Origin: Ciceribacter sp. L1K22
GTDB lineage: Bacteria > Pseudomonadota > Alphaproteobacteria > Rhizobiales > Rhizobiaceae
Direction: 5' to 3'
Assembly: GCF_017599385.1 (NCBI RefSeq)
Contig: NZ_JAGFPK010000001.1
Span: 3,022,483 to 3,086,482 of the forward strand
DNA: 64,000 nt
The stretch's first letter is position 1; every line of letters starts with the position of its first letter. Below the pieces are notes generated by a model. The model saw nothing but the letters and a program-made list of their open reading frames with translations, did not search any database and was not told the origin of the DNA. The position numbers and the translations under genes were made by a program. Below are positions 16,341 through 24,604 of the stretch, piece after piece.

Positions 16341-17396
16341 ATGAATACCGAAGCAACGGGGTCGGCCACCGATCCGGATCCTACCCTTAATCCCGCCTTC
16401 ATGTTTCACACCGCCTATCTGGCGCCGGATGAACAGCTGGACGCGTTTCGCACGGTCGCCTCGGTCATGGGGGAAGCGACGAGCCCGAAACGCGACGCGC
16501 ACAAAACCGGCTTTTACGCGGAAATGACCGTCTATGCGCTGGGCGACCTGCCGATCGGCACGGTGACCACCGAGGACTCGATCCTCACGCGCCATCGACG
16601 CACCGGCAGCGTCTTTGGCGACGACTACTGGATGCTGACAGGCCTTTTGAATGGCAGCGCGAGGACGGTCCTCGACGACCGGGAAATCATCGTTCCCAAA
16701 GGCGGGCTTGAGCTTCGCAACATGAGGGACGCGCATACCGCGATCGGCAACAGCACGCAGATGATCGTGCCGCTGTCGCGGCAGGATTTCGACGACATCG
16801 CGCCGCTGCTCGACCGGCTTTCGCGCGATGATCTTGCCGGCCGCTATCACGCTTTGCTGCCGGGCTATCTTCTGTCTCTCGTCAAGGCCGCGCCGACCAT
16901 CCGCCACTCGGAGGCCTCTGTCATCCGCCAGGCGACAATCGACATGATCCGCGCCTGCATCACCTTGACGCCTGATGCCATCGCCGCCGCCGAACGCCCG
17001 ATCCTCTCCGCGCAGCAGGAACTCGCCAAAAGCTTCATCCGCCGCAATCTCGCCAATCCGGAGCTCGGCATGGAAACCATCCAGGCGGCGCTCGGCGTAT
17101 CGCGCCGGCAGATGCACAAGCTGTTTTCAGCCCATGGCGGGGTGATGAACTATGTCCGCGCCCAGCGGCTGAACGCCTGCCGGGTCGAGCTTCTCGATCT
17201 CGAACGGCACACACGATTGCGGGACATCGCCGAAAAATACGGCTTCAGCGAGGGCACGCATTTCAACCGGCAGTTCAAGGCCATGTTCGGCTATGCCCCG
17301 AGCGAGGTGCGCGAGGCCGGGCGGGACATGGAAGGCTCGCCCGCGACGCCGATTCTCGAAGCGCCTCGCCGGCGCTTCCTCGGACTGGATAGCTGA
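16341..17396 (+). CDS. AraC-family transcriptional regulator (AraC-binding-like N-domain)
   Basis: A 351-residue regulator. Residues about 20-195 form the AraC-binding-like cupin domain seen in NahR/FeaR-like activators (DYWMLTGLLNGSARTVLDDREIIVPKGGLELRNM in outline). Residues about 225-330 hold the two helix-turn-helix motifs: IQAALGVSRRQMHKLFS and LRDIAEKYGFSEGTHFNRQFKAMFGYAPSEVR. The start ATG 16341 lies behind AGGGGG. It is divergent from the FAD-GcvT gene and may activate it, but its own ligand is unknown. The last 20 residues after the second motif are a low-conservation tail. Confidence 0.88.
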   Translation: MNTEATGSATDPDPTLNPAFMFHTAYLAPDEQLDAFRTVASVMGEATSPKRDAHKTGFYAEMTVYALGDLPIGTVTTEDSILTRHRRTGSVFGDDYWMLTGLLNGSARTVLDDREIIVPKGGLELRNMRDAHTAIGNSTQMIVPLSRQDFDDIAPLLDRLSRDDLAGRYHALLPGYLLSLVKAAPTIRHSEASVIRQATIDMIRACITLTPDAIAAAERPILSAQQELAKSFIRRNLANPELGMETIQAALGVSRRQMHKLFSAHGGVMNYVRAQRLNACRVELLDLERHTRLRDIAEKYGFSEGTHFNRQFKAMFGYAPSEVREAGRDMEGSPATPILEAPRRRFLGLDS

Positions 17397-17417
17397 GGCG
17401 CAGCGACGGGCCGGGCC

Positions 17418-17852
17418 TCACTGGACCCGGATCGTGCCGTTGTCTTCGCCGTCCCAGTAGTGGACGGCATCGGCGTGGACCTTGATCAGGATGATGCCGG
17501 GCGTGTCCACGCCTTGCGGAAACCAGCGGTCGAGATCCTTCACCCAGTGGGCCTCGAACACCGCCCGGTCGGCGATCAGGCTGGCCCTGCCCTCCACCGC
17601 GACGAAGATGCCGGGCTTGCCGAGCAAACTCGGCGGCGCGGTGAAGGTGAGCGACACGGTCGGGTCGGCGGTGATCTGCCGGATCTTGTTCGTGTCCTCG
17701 TAGGAAAAGAAGAAGCTGTCGCCGTCATAGGCGACATCGCCATTGTTGCTCATCGGCCGGCTGGCGATCGCGCCCTCGCCCGACTTCGTCAGCATCATGC
17801 AGAAATCGATCTTCTCCATCTTCTTCGCAAGGTCGGGCAGCGTCAGCGTCAT
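17418..17852 (-). CDS. Pyridoxamine-5-phosphate-oxidase-fold (general stress) protein
   Basis: A 144-residue split-barrel flavin-binding protein of the general stress protein 26 group. Visible features are the early KMEKIDFCMMLTKSG, the RPMSNNGDV strand and the closing WFPQGVDTPGIILIKVHADAVHYWD, which is diagnostic for that group. These proteins bind FMN or FAD and are induced by stress; the reaction is not known. ATG 17852 is chosen because GGAGG stands seven bases upstream. It is convergent with the AraC gene and lies downstream of the MmyB-type regulator on the same strand, 141 bp away. Confidence 0.85.
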   Translation of the reverse strand: MTLTLPDLAKKMEKIDFCMMLTKSGEGAIASRPMSNNGDVAYDGDSFFFSYEDTNKIRQITADPTVSLTFTAPPSLLGKPGIFVAVEGRASLIADRAVFEAHWVKDLDRWFPQGVDTPGIILIKVHADAVHYWDGEDNGTIRVQ

Positions 17853-17993
17853 CGGGTATCCTCCGGCTGGGGTTGGCCGGGGATAAGGCTGGCGGACGGG
17901 ATTTGTTCCGCCGGCCGGGCACTGCGGAAGAAATGACATATCGAGCCGGAAGGCCGGCGCGCCGCAAGGGCCGCACGGTTCCCGGGGCGAAAT

Positions 17994-18818
17994 TCATAGG
18001 CCGTTCACGACCAGACGACGAATGTGGTCCGCCACTGTAGGGTCGACGGGCGTATAGACCATCAGGTTGAGGTCGACGCGGCCATCGACGGCGAAGGTGG
18101 AAAATTCGAGATCGATGGTCCCGAAGATCGGATGCACCAGACGCTTCGCCCCTTCGCCAGGAACGCTGATCTCGTTATCATTCCAGATCCGGTGGAAATC
18201 CTCGCTCTTCTCGCAGAGTTCCTCCACCAGGGCTCCGATCTGCGACACGGCACCGGCGCGCGCGGCATCGGCCCGGAAGGCGGCGATGCAGAAGCGGGCG
18301 ATCGTCTCCCAGTCATGCTGCTTGGCGCGCACCTCCGGATTGCAGAAGACGAAGCGCAGCATGTTGCGCTCGCCGGGCGGCAGCTTGCCATAGTCGGACA
18401 GAACAAGAGTGGCGGCCCGGTTCCAGGCGACCACCTCCCAGGTGGCTGTCTTGACCACGGCGGGGCAGGTCTCCAGCCGGTCGATAAAGCGCTGGAGGCG
18501 CGGACTGACGCCCTCGACCGAAGCATAGCGCGCCTCGGGAGGACGGCCGAGACCCAGCATGAACATGTGCTCGCGCTCGGCTTCGGTGAGCAGCATGGCG
18601 CGGGCGATGCGGTTCAGCACATCGGCAGACGGCGCGCCGCCGCGCCCCTGTTCCAGCCAAGTATACCAGGTGGGGCTGATATTGGCGCGCTGGGCTACCT
18701 CCTCGCGCCTGAGACCCGGCGTACGCCGGCGGCCGGCAAGCCCGAAGGTGGCGGGATCGAGCCGCGTCCGGCGATCGCGGAGAAACGTGGCAAGCGTGGC
18801 GGCGGACATGACGGTCAT
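17994..18818 (-). CDS. XRE-family regulator with MmyB-like ligand domain
   Basis: A 274-residue regulator. The N-terminal helix-turn-helix (about residues 12-80) contains RTPGLRREEVAQRANISPTWYTWLEQGRG, the exact style of the MmyB group, and the C-terminal region (about 100-270) is the PAS-like MmyB ligand domain (ATWEVVAWNRAATLVLSDYGKLPPGERNMLR in outline). In actinobacterial relatives this domain binds a fatty acid. It is divergent from an SDR gene, a very common partnership for this family, and an inverted repeat lies between. ATG 18818 has AGGA six bases upstream; ATG 18809 is an equal alternative. Confidence 0.9.
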   Translation of the reverse strand: MTVMSAATLATFLRDRRTRLDPATFGLAGRRRTPGLRREEVAQRANISPTWYTWLEQGRGGAPSADVLNRIARAMLLTEAEREHMFMLGLGRPPEARYASVEGVSPRLQRFIDRLETCPAVVKTATWEVVAWNRAATLVLSDYGKLPPGERNMLRFVFCNPEVRAKQHDWETIARFCIAAFRADAARAGAVSQIGALVEELCEKSEDFHRIWNDNEISVPGEGAKRLVHPIFGTIDLEFSTFAVDGRVDLNLMVYTPVDPTVADHIRRLVVNGL

Positions 18819-18836
18819 CGCGATCCTGGAAGAAAT

Positions 18837-18870
18837 TATACTAGGATAAAGTCACTACTTTAACAGTATA
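18837..18870. promoter_or_regulatory. Nested inverted repeats, likely operator of the MmyB-type regulator
   Basis: TAAAGT (18847-18852) and ACTTTA (18857-18862) form a perfect inverted repeat with a 4-base spacer. It is flanked by TATACT (18837-18842) and AGTATA (18865-18870). The block lies midway in the 99-bp gap between the regulator and the SDR gene it faces. Confidence 0.6.
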
Positions 18871-18917
18871 CCAGATCTGTCATTGCTTGTCCCGTCACAA
18901 CTCCAAAGGAAAAGCAC

Positions 18918-19805
18918 ATGCGTATTTTCGTTACCGGCGCGACAGGCTTCATCGGCTCGGCCCTCATCCCGGAACTCAAGGCCGCCGGCCATCAGGTTGT
19001 CGGCCTCACCCGATCCGAAGAGGGCGCAGCCAAATTGAGGGCGCAAGAGGTCGAGGTGCATCGGGGCACGCTCGAAGAACCGGAAACGCTGACGCGGGGC
19101 GCGGAACAGGCCGATGCCGTCATCCACCTCGCCTTTGACCACGACTTCTCGGATTTTCCCGCCAACTGCCGGAAGGACGCGGCAGCGATCGCGGCTCTCG
19201 GCGGGCCGCTGATCGGATCGGACCGACCGCTGCTGATCACCTCGGCCGTCGGCATGGGAACCCGCGCGCCCGGCGAGGTTGCCCGTGAAGACGTCTTGAA
19301 CCTTGAGCAAAGAAATCCGCGCACGGCGACGGAGAGGGCCGGACAGGATCTGCTGGAGCGCGGCGTCAATGTCACGGCCATCCGCCTGTCGCAGATTCAC
19401 GACACCCGGCGCCAGGGCCTTGTCAGTTTTCTCCTCGACATCGCCCGCGGGCGCGGACAAGCGGCCTATGTCGGCGAGGGAGACGCCCGCTGGTCGGCCT
19501 GCCATGTCGCTGACGCCGCCCGCCTCTACCGACTTGCGGCCGAGAAGGCGACATCCGGCGCGCGCTACAATGCCGTACACGAAGAAGGCATCCGCATGCG
19601 GGAGATCGCCGAAGCGATCGGGAAGAGCCTCGACCTGCCCGTCAGATCGATCGCGCCCGACGAAGCCGCCGACGAATTCGGCGCGATGGCGCACTTCGCG
19701 GTTCTCGACATGGTGGCATCATCCGCGTGGACGCAGGCTCAGTTGGGCTGGACACCCTCCGGACCCTCCTTGCTAGACGACCTCGCGGCCATGCGTCACG
19801 CCTGA
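18918..19805 (+). CDS. SDR-family NAD-dependent epimerase/dehydratase-like protein
   Basis: A 295-residue extended-type SDR. The nucleotide motif FVTGATGFIGSALIPEL opens the protein; AVIHLAFDHDFSDFPANCRKD and RWSACHVADAARLYRLAAEK follow, the latter typical of the putative NAD-epimerases often paired with XRE/MmyB regulators. The YxxxK pair is replaced in the usual position by a region without tyrosine, so catalysis may differ from standard epimerases. Cytosolic; substrate unknown. AAAGGAAAAG precedes ATG 18918. Regulation by the divergent regulator through the inverted repeat is likely. It ends 14 bp from the convergent SelO gene. Confidence 0.86.
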   Translation: MRIFVTGATGFIGSALIPELKAAGHQVVGLTRSEEGAAKLRAQEVEVHRGTLEEPETLTRGAEQADAVIHLAFDHDFSDFPANCRKDAAAIAALGGPLIGSDRPLLITSAVGMGTRAPGEVAREDVLNLEQRNPRTATERAGQDLLERGVNVTAIRLSQIHDTRRQGLVSFLLDIARGRGQAAYVGEGDARWSACHVADAARLYRLAAEKATSGARYNAVHEEGIRMREIAEAIGKSLDLPVRSIAPDEAADEFGAMAHFAVLDMVASSAWTQAQLGWTPSGPSLLDDLAAMRHA

Positions 19806-19819
19806 AATCTCCTGCGGCC

Positions 19820-21277
19820 TCACGTCCCGCAGAACGTCCGCGTCACCACCTGCTCCGGCGTCGGCGGTATCAGATAGTCCGCGTATGCCGGCTTCTCCGC
19901 ATAGGGCTCGGCGAGCGCCGCGTGCAGGCGCTCGAAGAAGGAGAAGTCGTCATAGGTGGCGGTCTGGATCGCCTCCTCGATGCGGTGGTTGCGCGGGATG
20001 ACGGCGGGGTTGACGGCCTCCATCGCGGCCTGCACTTCGGAAGACGTCGCGCCGCGCCTCATGTGCCAGCGGGCGAGCCACGGGGCGGGATCGGCGGGGG
20101 CGGACAGAAGCGCGGTGAAGCCGCCCTCCTCCACGCCGCCGGCGAGCTTGCCGAGCGCCCGGAAGGCAAGCGTGAAATCGGCCTCGCCCTGGTGCATCAG
20201 CGTCAGCAGGTCGTTGACGAGTTCAAGATCGCCCTCCTCCTCGCCCGTCAGCCCGAGCTTGGCGCGGAAGGCATTCAGCCACGCGTCCTGGAAGACCCGG
20301 CCATACTCGACCAGCATGGCGTTGGCCGCCTCGACCGCTCTGTCCTGATCCGCGTCCAGCAGCGGCAGAAGCGCCTCGGCGAGCCGCGCCAGGTTCCACT
20401 GGCCGATGCCCGGCTGGTTGGAATAGGCATAGCGGCCCTGCCGGTCGATGGAGGAGAACACCTTCATCGGATCGAAGGCATCCATAAAGGCGCAAGGGCC
20501 GAAATCGATGGTTTCGCCTGAAATCGTCATGTTGTCGGTGTTCATAACGCCATGGATGAAGCCGACCGCCATCCAGCGGGCGATGAGCCGCGCCTGCCTG
20601 TCCGCGACGCCCTTGAGCAGGCCGAGATAAGGGCTTTCCGACCCCACGAGCTCCGGGTAGTGGCGGGCGATGGCATGGTCGGCGAGCGCCCTGACCGCCT
20701 CGTGGTCTTCCCGCGCGGCGAAATACTGGAAGGTGCCGATGCGGATATGGCTCGAGGCAACGCGGGTGAAGACGGCGCCCGGCAGCACGGTTTCGCGGAT
20801 GACGGGCTCGCCGGTCAGCACCGCTGCGAGCGCCCGCGTCGTCGGAATGCCGAGCGCGTGCATGGCCTCCGACACGATATATTCGCGGATGACGGGCCCG
20901 AGCGCCGCCTTGCCGTCGCCATTGCGCGAAAACGGCGTCTCCCCCGAGCCTTTCAGATGAATGTCGCGGCGGCGACCCTCACGATCGACCACCTCGCCCA
21001 GCAGCAGCGCCCGGCCATCGCCAAGCTGCGGATTGAAATGACCGAACTGGTGGCCGGCATAGGCCATGGCGATGGGGGCGGCGCCATCAGGCACCCGCGC
21101 GCCGCCGAAGAGCGCCGCGAGATCGCCGTCCGACAGCCCTGCGACATCGATGCCGAGTTCGTCGGCCAGCGCATGGTTGAAGCGGATCAGCTTCGGCGCC
21201 GGCGCTGTCGCCGGGCGCACCGGCCGGTAGAGCCGGTCGGGCAGCCGCGTGTAGCTGTTGTCGAAGGATATGCGCAT
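19820..21277 (-). CDS. selO: Protein adenylyltransferase SelO (YdiU/UPF0061)
   Basis: A 485-residue SelO pseudokinase-fold enzyme, full length for bacterial members. Diagnostic stretches are AYAGHQFGHFNPQLGDGRALLLGE, HLKGSGETPFSRNGDGKAALGP, REYIVSEAMHALGIPTTRAL, HGVMNTDNMTISGETIDFGPCAFMD and the C-terminal VTRTFCGT with the cysteine that replaces selenocysteine. SelO transfers AMP from ATP to Ser, Thr or Tyr of target proteins and is linked to oxidative stress. The binding-site residues (N and D of MNTDN, D of DFGPC) are present. It is a monocistronic gene, convergent with the SDR gene. Confidence 0.95.
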   Translation of the reverse strand: MRISFDNSYTRLPDRLYRPVRPATAPAPKLIRFNHALADELGIDVAGLSDGDLAALFGGARVPDGAAPIAMAYAGHQFGHFNPQLGDGRALLLGEVVDREGRRRDIHLKGSGETPFSRNGDGKAALGPVIREYIVSEAMHALGIPTTRALAAVLTGEPVIRETVLPGAVFTRVASSHIRIGTFQYFAAREDHEAVRALADHAIARHYPELVGSESPYLGLLKGVADRQARLIARWMAVGFIHGVMNTDNMTISGETIDFGPCAFMDAFDPMKVFSSIDRQGRYAYSNQPGIGQWNLARLAEALLPLLDADQDRAVEAANAMLVEYGRVFQDAWLNAFRAKLGLTGEEEGDLELVNDLLTLMHQGEADFTLAFRALGKLAGGVEEGGFTALLSAPADPAPWLARWHMRRGATSSEVQAAMEAVNPAVIPRNHRIEEAIQTATYDDFSFFERLHAALAEPYAEKPAYADYLIPPTPEQVVTRTFCGT

Positions 21278-21498
21278 GGGTTGTGCCTTTCGCCGGCCTC
21301 GTCCGTCTGGCCGTCCTTGCCCCCAATATGGCGTCTAACCCGGACGGGACAAGCATGATCCACAACCGTGTTGTCGCCTGGGGACGATCAAGGCCAAATT
21401 TGGGTTGATCGGCAAGGGCACCTGTCGCAGTTTCGCCTGGGACAGTAGTGTCGCGCGCGAACAACGCGGCGTTGCACAGTTACTTTGGGGGTATGATC

Positions 21499-22053
21499 AT
21501 GAAATTCCGTCTTGCGGCGATCGTTGCGATCGCGGGCGCGATCCTTGCCGGCTGCACCACCACCGAGGAGGCCCAGCAGGTCATCCAGTCACGCTGGATC
21601 GGCCAGCCGGTGGAGGTCTTCTTCACGCAATACGGCCCGCCCTATGCCGAATATCCGATGGCAAGCGGCGCGACGATCTACAGCTGGCGCGGCGGCGACA
21701 CGACCCGCTACATCGCCCCGACCTACGCAACCCCGGCGGAAAGCGAACAGGTGATCAAGAAGACCACCACCAAGACGACAACGGAAACGGGCAAGAAAAA
21801 CAAGAAAGACAAGGACAAGAAGAAAAAGAAGGACAAGAAGGTCACCGAGACCACCACGACCACCACGGTCGTCGTGCCGCAGCAGCCGCAAATGATCTCG
21901 CCGCCGCGCTACGAGGACCTGTTCTGCGAACTGCAGATCACCGCCGACACGAGCAGCCGCATCATCGCCATCCGCGCGACGAACGACACGGACGGGGAAG
22001 GCCTGAGCTTTTCGCGGTGCGCGGAGGTTTTGAACGCGCATCCGCAGAAGTGA
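21499..22053 (+). CDS. Lipoprotein with Lys- and Thr-rich low-complexity centre
   Basis: A 184-residue lipoprotein: hydrophobic signal FRLAAIVAIAGAILAGC with a clear lipobox (LAGC), then a conserved-looking globular part (RWIGQPVEVFFTQYGPPYAEYPM) and a highly repetitive middle rich in lysine (KKNKKDKDKKKKKDKK) framed by threonine runs. The C-terminal part has two cysteines (LFCEL, SRCAEV) that could form a disulfide. It should be lipid-anchored in the envelope; function unknown. ATG 21499 has GGGGG seven bases upstream; ATG 21493 is also possible. A decayed copy of its C-terminal coding region is found at 23290-23395, which marks this region as rearranged. Confidence 0.8.
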   Translation: MKFRLAAIVAIAGAILAGCTTTEEAQQVIQSRWIGQPVEVFFTQYGPPYAEYPMASGATIYSWRGGDTTRYIAPTYATPAESEQVIKKTTTKTTTETGKKNKKDKDKKKKKDKKVTETTTTTTVVVPQQPQMISPPRYEDLFCELQITADTSSRIIAIRATNDTDGEGLSFSRCAEVLNAHPQK

Positions 22054-22156
22054 GGGTGTGGGGTTTGGGAAAACGGGTGGGGGCCGTCCGTGGGGCGGCC
22101 TCTTGTGGGTTGACGTACCTCCCATTAAGCCCATCAGACTGAACTTGGTCACGACG

Positions 22157-23059
22157 CTAGACGTTATCGCCATACTTGGCATCGAGGTCTCTTGAGAAGG
22201 TTTTTATAAAAGATGGCGCTTCGCGCTTTCCAATCTTGCGCTTCACCTCAGAAAAATTGCTGCGATCTATAGAGTAAACGTATTTCCGAGCTTGCCCGAC
22301 CACCGCATCGTTAACCTCTCTAACGATTTTACCTGTCGGCAAAGCACAAAAGCGCTCCGCAAAATCGACTGCAGTAAATGCGAGGAACATTCGCGTTGGG
22401 CTGATAGGAATGCCGTAATGCCCATCAAACCTCATTAAGCCAGAGCTCATTACAACAGGTCGATCGGACGTCATCAGACGGTTGCTTACCTTGCCAGTAT
22501 CAAGAACTACCCAATACATGTTTCTAAGGAGATGCAAAGCGTTGGGATGTTCGATTAATCTAGCCATCGCTTTGATCGCCTCACGTTCGGCATACGTAGG
22601 GTCATTGTGTTGAATCCAGTCTTCGAAAAGGACTGGATCTTGATCTTTTCTAATTGCCTGATAGCGGCTTTGAAACTCCGCCATGGGGGTCATAAGGCGC
22701 CTCGCAAAGTCGGCTTTGAACTGCGTCAGTTCTTCAGGGTTGCGAAATACAAGGGATAAAACAAAGCGAGCCCAGGAATACCTCAGATCAGGATCTCTAG
22801 GGATTATCCCATCCAACAGCATGTCACGAGCCTTGACGGCAGAGTTGTCAACAAAACCCATGAAGTACCGCTCAATGTTTTGTTTGGTCTCCTCAGTGAC
22901 GCCCGGAACTACGTAAAGGTCTTCTTCATAACCGGTCGACACAGTCCCATATCGCTTCGTCTGCAACCTACCTTTATGGCCCCGTCTGAATTCTTGAAGC
23001 TTGTGATCAGGCCCCAACCATTGACGAAGATAAAATTGAGGAATGTAGTGATGCTTCAT
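22157..23059 (-). CDS. DUF4238 domain protein
   Basis: A 300-residue protein beginning with MKHHYIPQFYLRQWLG, the defining start of DUF4238. Other conserved parts are RYFMGFVDNSAVKARDMLL, WARFVLSLVFRNPEEL and VSNRLMTSDRPVVM. The family has no experimental function, is patchily distributed, and often sits in genomic islands. ATG 23059 is chosen because the family motif starts there; no good SD is seen. Codon use and base content are visibly more AT-rich than the neighbouring lipoprotein, in keeping with acquisition from outside. It is tail to tail with the lipoprotein gene and is followed upstream by a scar of broken genes. Confidence 0.85.
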   Translation of the reverse strand: MKHHYIPQFYLRQWLGPDHKLQEFRRGHKGRLQTKRYGTVSTGYEEDLYVVPGVTEETKQNIERYFMGFVDNSAVKARDMLLDGIIPRDPDLRYSWARFVLSLVFRNPEELTQFKADFARRLMTPMAEFQSRYQAIRKDQDPVLFEDWIQHNDPTYAEREAIKAMARLIEHPNALHLLRNMYWVVLDTGKVSNRLMTSDRPVVMSSGLMRFDGHYGIPISPTRMFLAFTAVDFAERFCALPTGKIVREVNDAVVGQARKYVYSIDRSNFSEVKRKIGKREAPSFIKTFSRDLDAKYGDNV

Positions 23060-23221
23060 TGGCTGTGACAATCGCCCTGCCGAGACACGAAAGAAACGTC
23101 CCCGTCCTTCGTCGAATCGGTTCTGTTGCCGAAATAGTTCGACAAGTTGACCTGAAAGTATCGGCACGAAAAACTTGTTGCAACGCTATCTTTGAAGACG
23201 GCTGAGGCCGTCACCCCACAC

Positions 23222-23395
23222 TAATGCCTCGATCTCCACATGCACCGCCGCCACGATATTGACCGCGCGTCGAGGGAGAATTTGGCAAGCCTGCCGCAAA
23301 TGATATCGCCACCGCGCTACGAGGACTTGTTCAGCGAACTGTAAAATCACCGCCGACACAACAAACCGCATCATCGCCATCCACGCCAGCATCAG
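23222..23395. pseudogene. Scar of two gene fragments (XRE domain remnant and lipoprotein remnant)
   Basis: Bases 23222-23290 match, with changes, the reverse-strand C-terminal coding end of the XRE-type domain found intact near 25800-25885 and also in remnant form near 24370-24450 (shared CGATCTCCA.ATGC, CCGCCGCC.CGAT.TTGAC and GTCGAGGG.GAATT). Bases 23290-23395 match the lipoprotein gene at about 21885-21990 (GCCGCAAATGAT.TCGCC, CGCGCTACGAGGAC.TGTTC.GCGAACTG). Frames are broken in both. This is direct evidence of past duplication and decay. Confidence 0.75.
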
Positions 23396-24030
23396 CCGCT
23401 AGCACAAGCTGAAGCAGACGAATTCTCTAAAACCTTCTCACGATCAGCCGCTATCGCCTGACTTGATGTTACTGCGCTGAACGGCATAACCTCTTTCACT
23501 TGCTCTTTGGTCAGCTTCCTTCGCGACATCAAGAATGGGCCGCAGACTACCTCGTGCCCTGTATTTAAGAACATATAAACGCCGGAGATTACGGACGGGG
23601 GCTTAGTATAAGACGCATGAAACAATATTTGGGTGGGTGATCCATCTTCTACGTCGACTCCTCGCGCAGCATATTCACGGCCGATCTTGTTGATCGTATA
23701 AGCATTTCGAGAGGTACTCTCATTTGGCCGAATCCATTTTAGCATGAAACGACCGCTCCATTCCCTATAGATGACAACCTTCGGCTCAATGAGCTGATAT
23801 CTACTACTATTAGACCAGCGGTAACAAAAATACTCGCCACAATACGATACAAGTTCGCTACTGAACCTACTTTGGAATAAAGATTTTATTCTACGCCAAG
23901 CAAACAAGGTCCAACCAGCAAGACCAATTCCCAGTATCTGAAAACTATCGAGTATAACGCTGGCCCACCAAGGTGCCTCGTCAATACCCGCAATTTCAAG
24001 GAAATATTCTACCACTCGAAGCCTCTCCAA
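23392..24030 (-). CDS. Hypothetical membrane-anchored protein
   Basis: A 212-residue protein I do not recognise. One membrane helix is predicted near the N-terminus (about residues 22-45, WASVILDSFQILGIGLAGWTLFAW), followed by a basic stretch (RRIKSLFQSRF) and a soluble domain with several aromatic residues and cysteines (SYCGEYFCYRWSNSS). The positive-inside rule places the soluble part in the cytosol. Base content is clearly more AT-rich than the window, like DUF4238 next door. The last few codons run into the lipoprotein remnant, so the native C-terminus may have been replaced. SD before ATG 24030 is weak (GGAGAGG further upstream). Confidence 0.55.
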   Translation of the reverse strand: MERLRVVEYFLEIAGIDEAPWWASVILDSFQILGIGLAGWTLFAWRRIKSLFQSRFSSELVSYCGEYFCYRWSNSSRYQLIEPKVVIYREWSGRFMLKWIRPNESTSRNAYTINKIGREYAARGVDVEDGSPTQILFHASYTKPPSVISGVYMFLNTGHEVVCGPFLMSRRKLTKEQVKEVMPFSAVTSSQAIAADREKVLENSSASACASG

Positions 24031-24358
24031 AATATGATCTCACCCATACAAAGAAAGCAGAAACAAGTTTACGTAGACGCAACATGCCCGGTAGTGGTCG
24101 ACCAATCATTTTGTAGCGATTGAAACCCAACTCATGGCCATCACATACAGAAATGCACAATATTAATTCCGCCCCCTAAGATTGTTATCAATATAATGGT
24201 TTAAGGCAATATCCTCGAGCTTGCGAGACAACCGTCGCAAAACGTCTCGATGGAAGGATTACCTGAAGAGATTAGCCATGGCCTTTGCGTCGAGCGACAG
24301 CTTTGAGTAAACCATAAAGCCCGCGTGAGCGGCCGAGACGAAGCGCAGACCTCCGTCA
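24031..24358. other. AT-richer intergenic stretch without a gene
   Basis: About 330 bp with no supported coding region, RNA gene or clear repeat. Composition stays as AT-rich as the two preceding genes, so it probably belongs to the same acquired segment; the GC-rich backbone resumes at about 24270. Confidence 0.4.
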
Positions 24359-24361
24359 TCA

Positions 24362-24581
24362 CGCCGCATCCCGCACCTTGATCTCGATCTGCAGATGCGC
24401 CGCCGCCGCGATGTTGACCAGCGCGTCGAGGGAGAATTTGGCGAGCTTGCCGCGCAGGAGGTCGTTGGTGCGCGGGCGGCGGTGCTTGCATCGCCCGGCG
24501 GAACGCTCTGCTTGACCGATGCACAGACGGCGCCCTCGCCAGCATCTCAAACTCCGGCACTGTGAATCTGGACATCGACAC
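24362..24581 (-). pseudogene. Internally deleted XRE antitoxin-type gene
   Basis: Reading the reverse strand, the first codons give MSMSRFTVPEFEMLARA, a typical start of small XRE antitoxin-type proteins, but the frame then leaves the family. The end of the family (LRGKLAKFSLDALVNIAAAAHLQIE, quoted in part) is recoverable in another frame at about 24362-24460. The middle, including the DNA-recognition helix, is missing. It is therefore a broken copy, related to the intact XRE domain at 25793-26074. Confidence 0.7.
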
Positions 24582-24604
24582 CCAACTCTGCGCACGTTGA
24601 GCCC

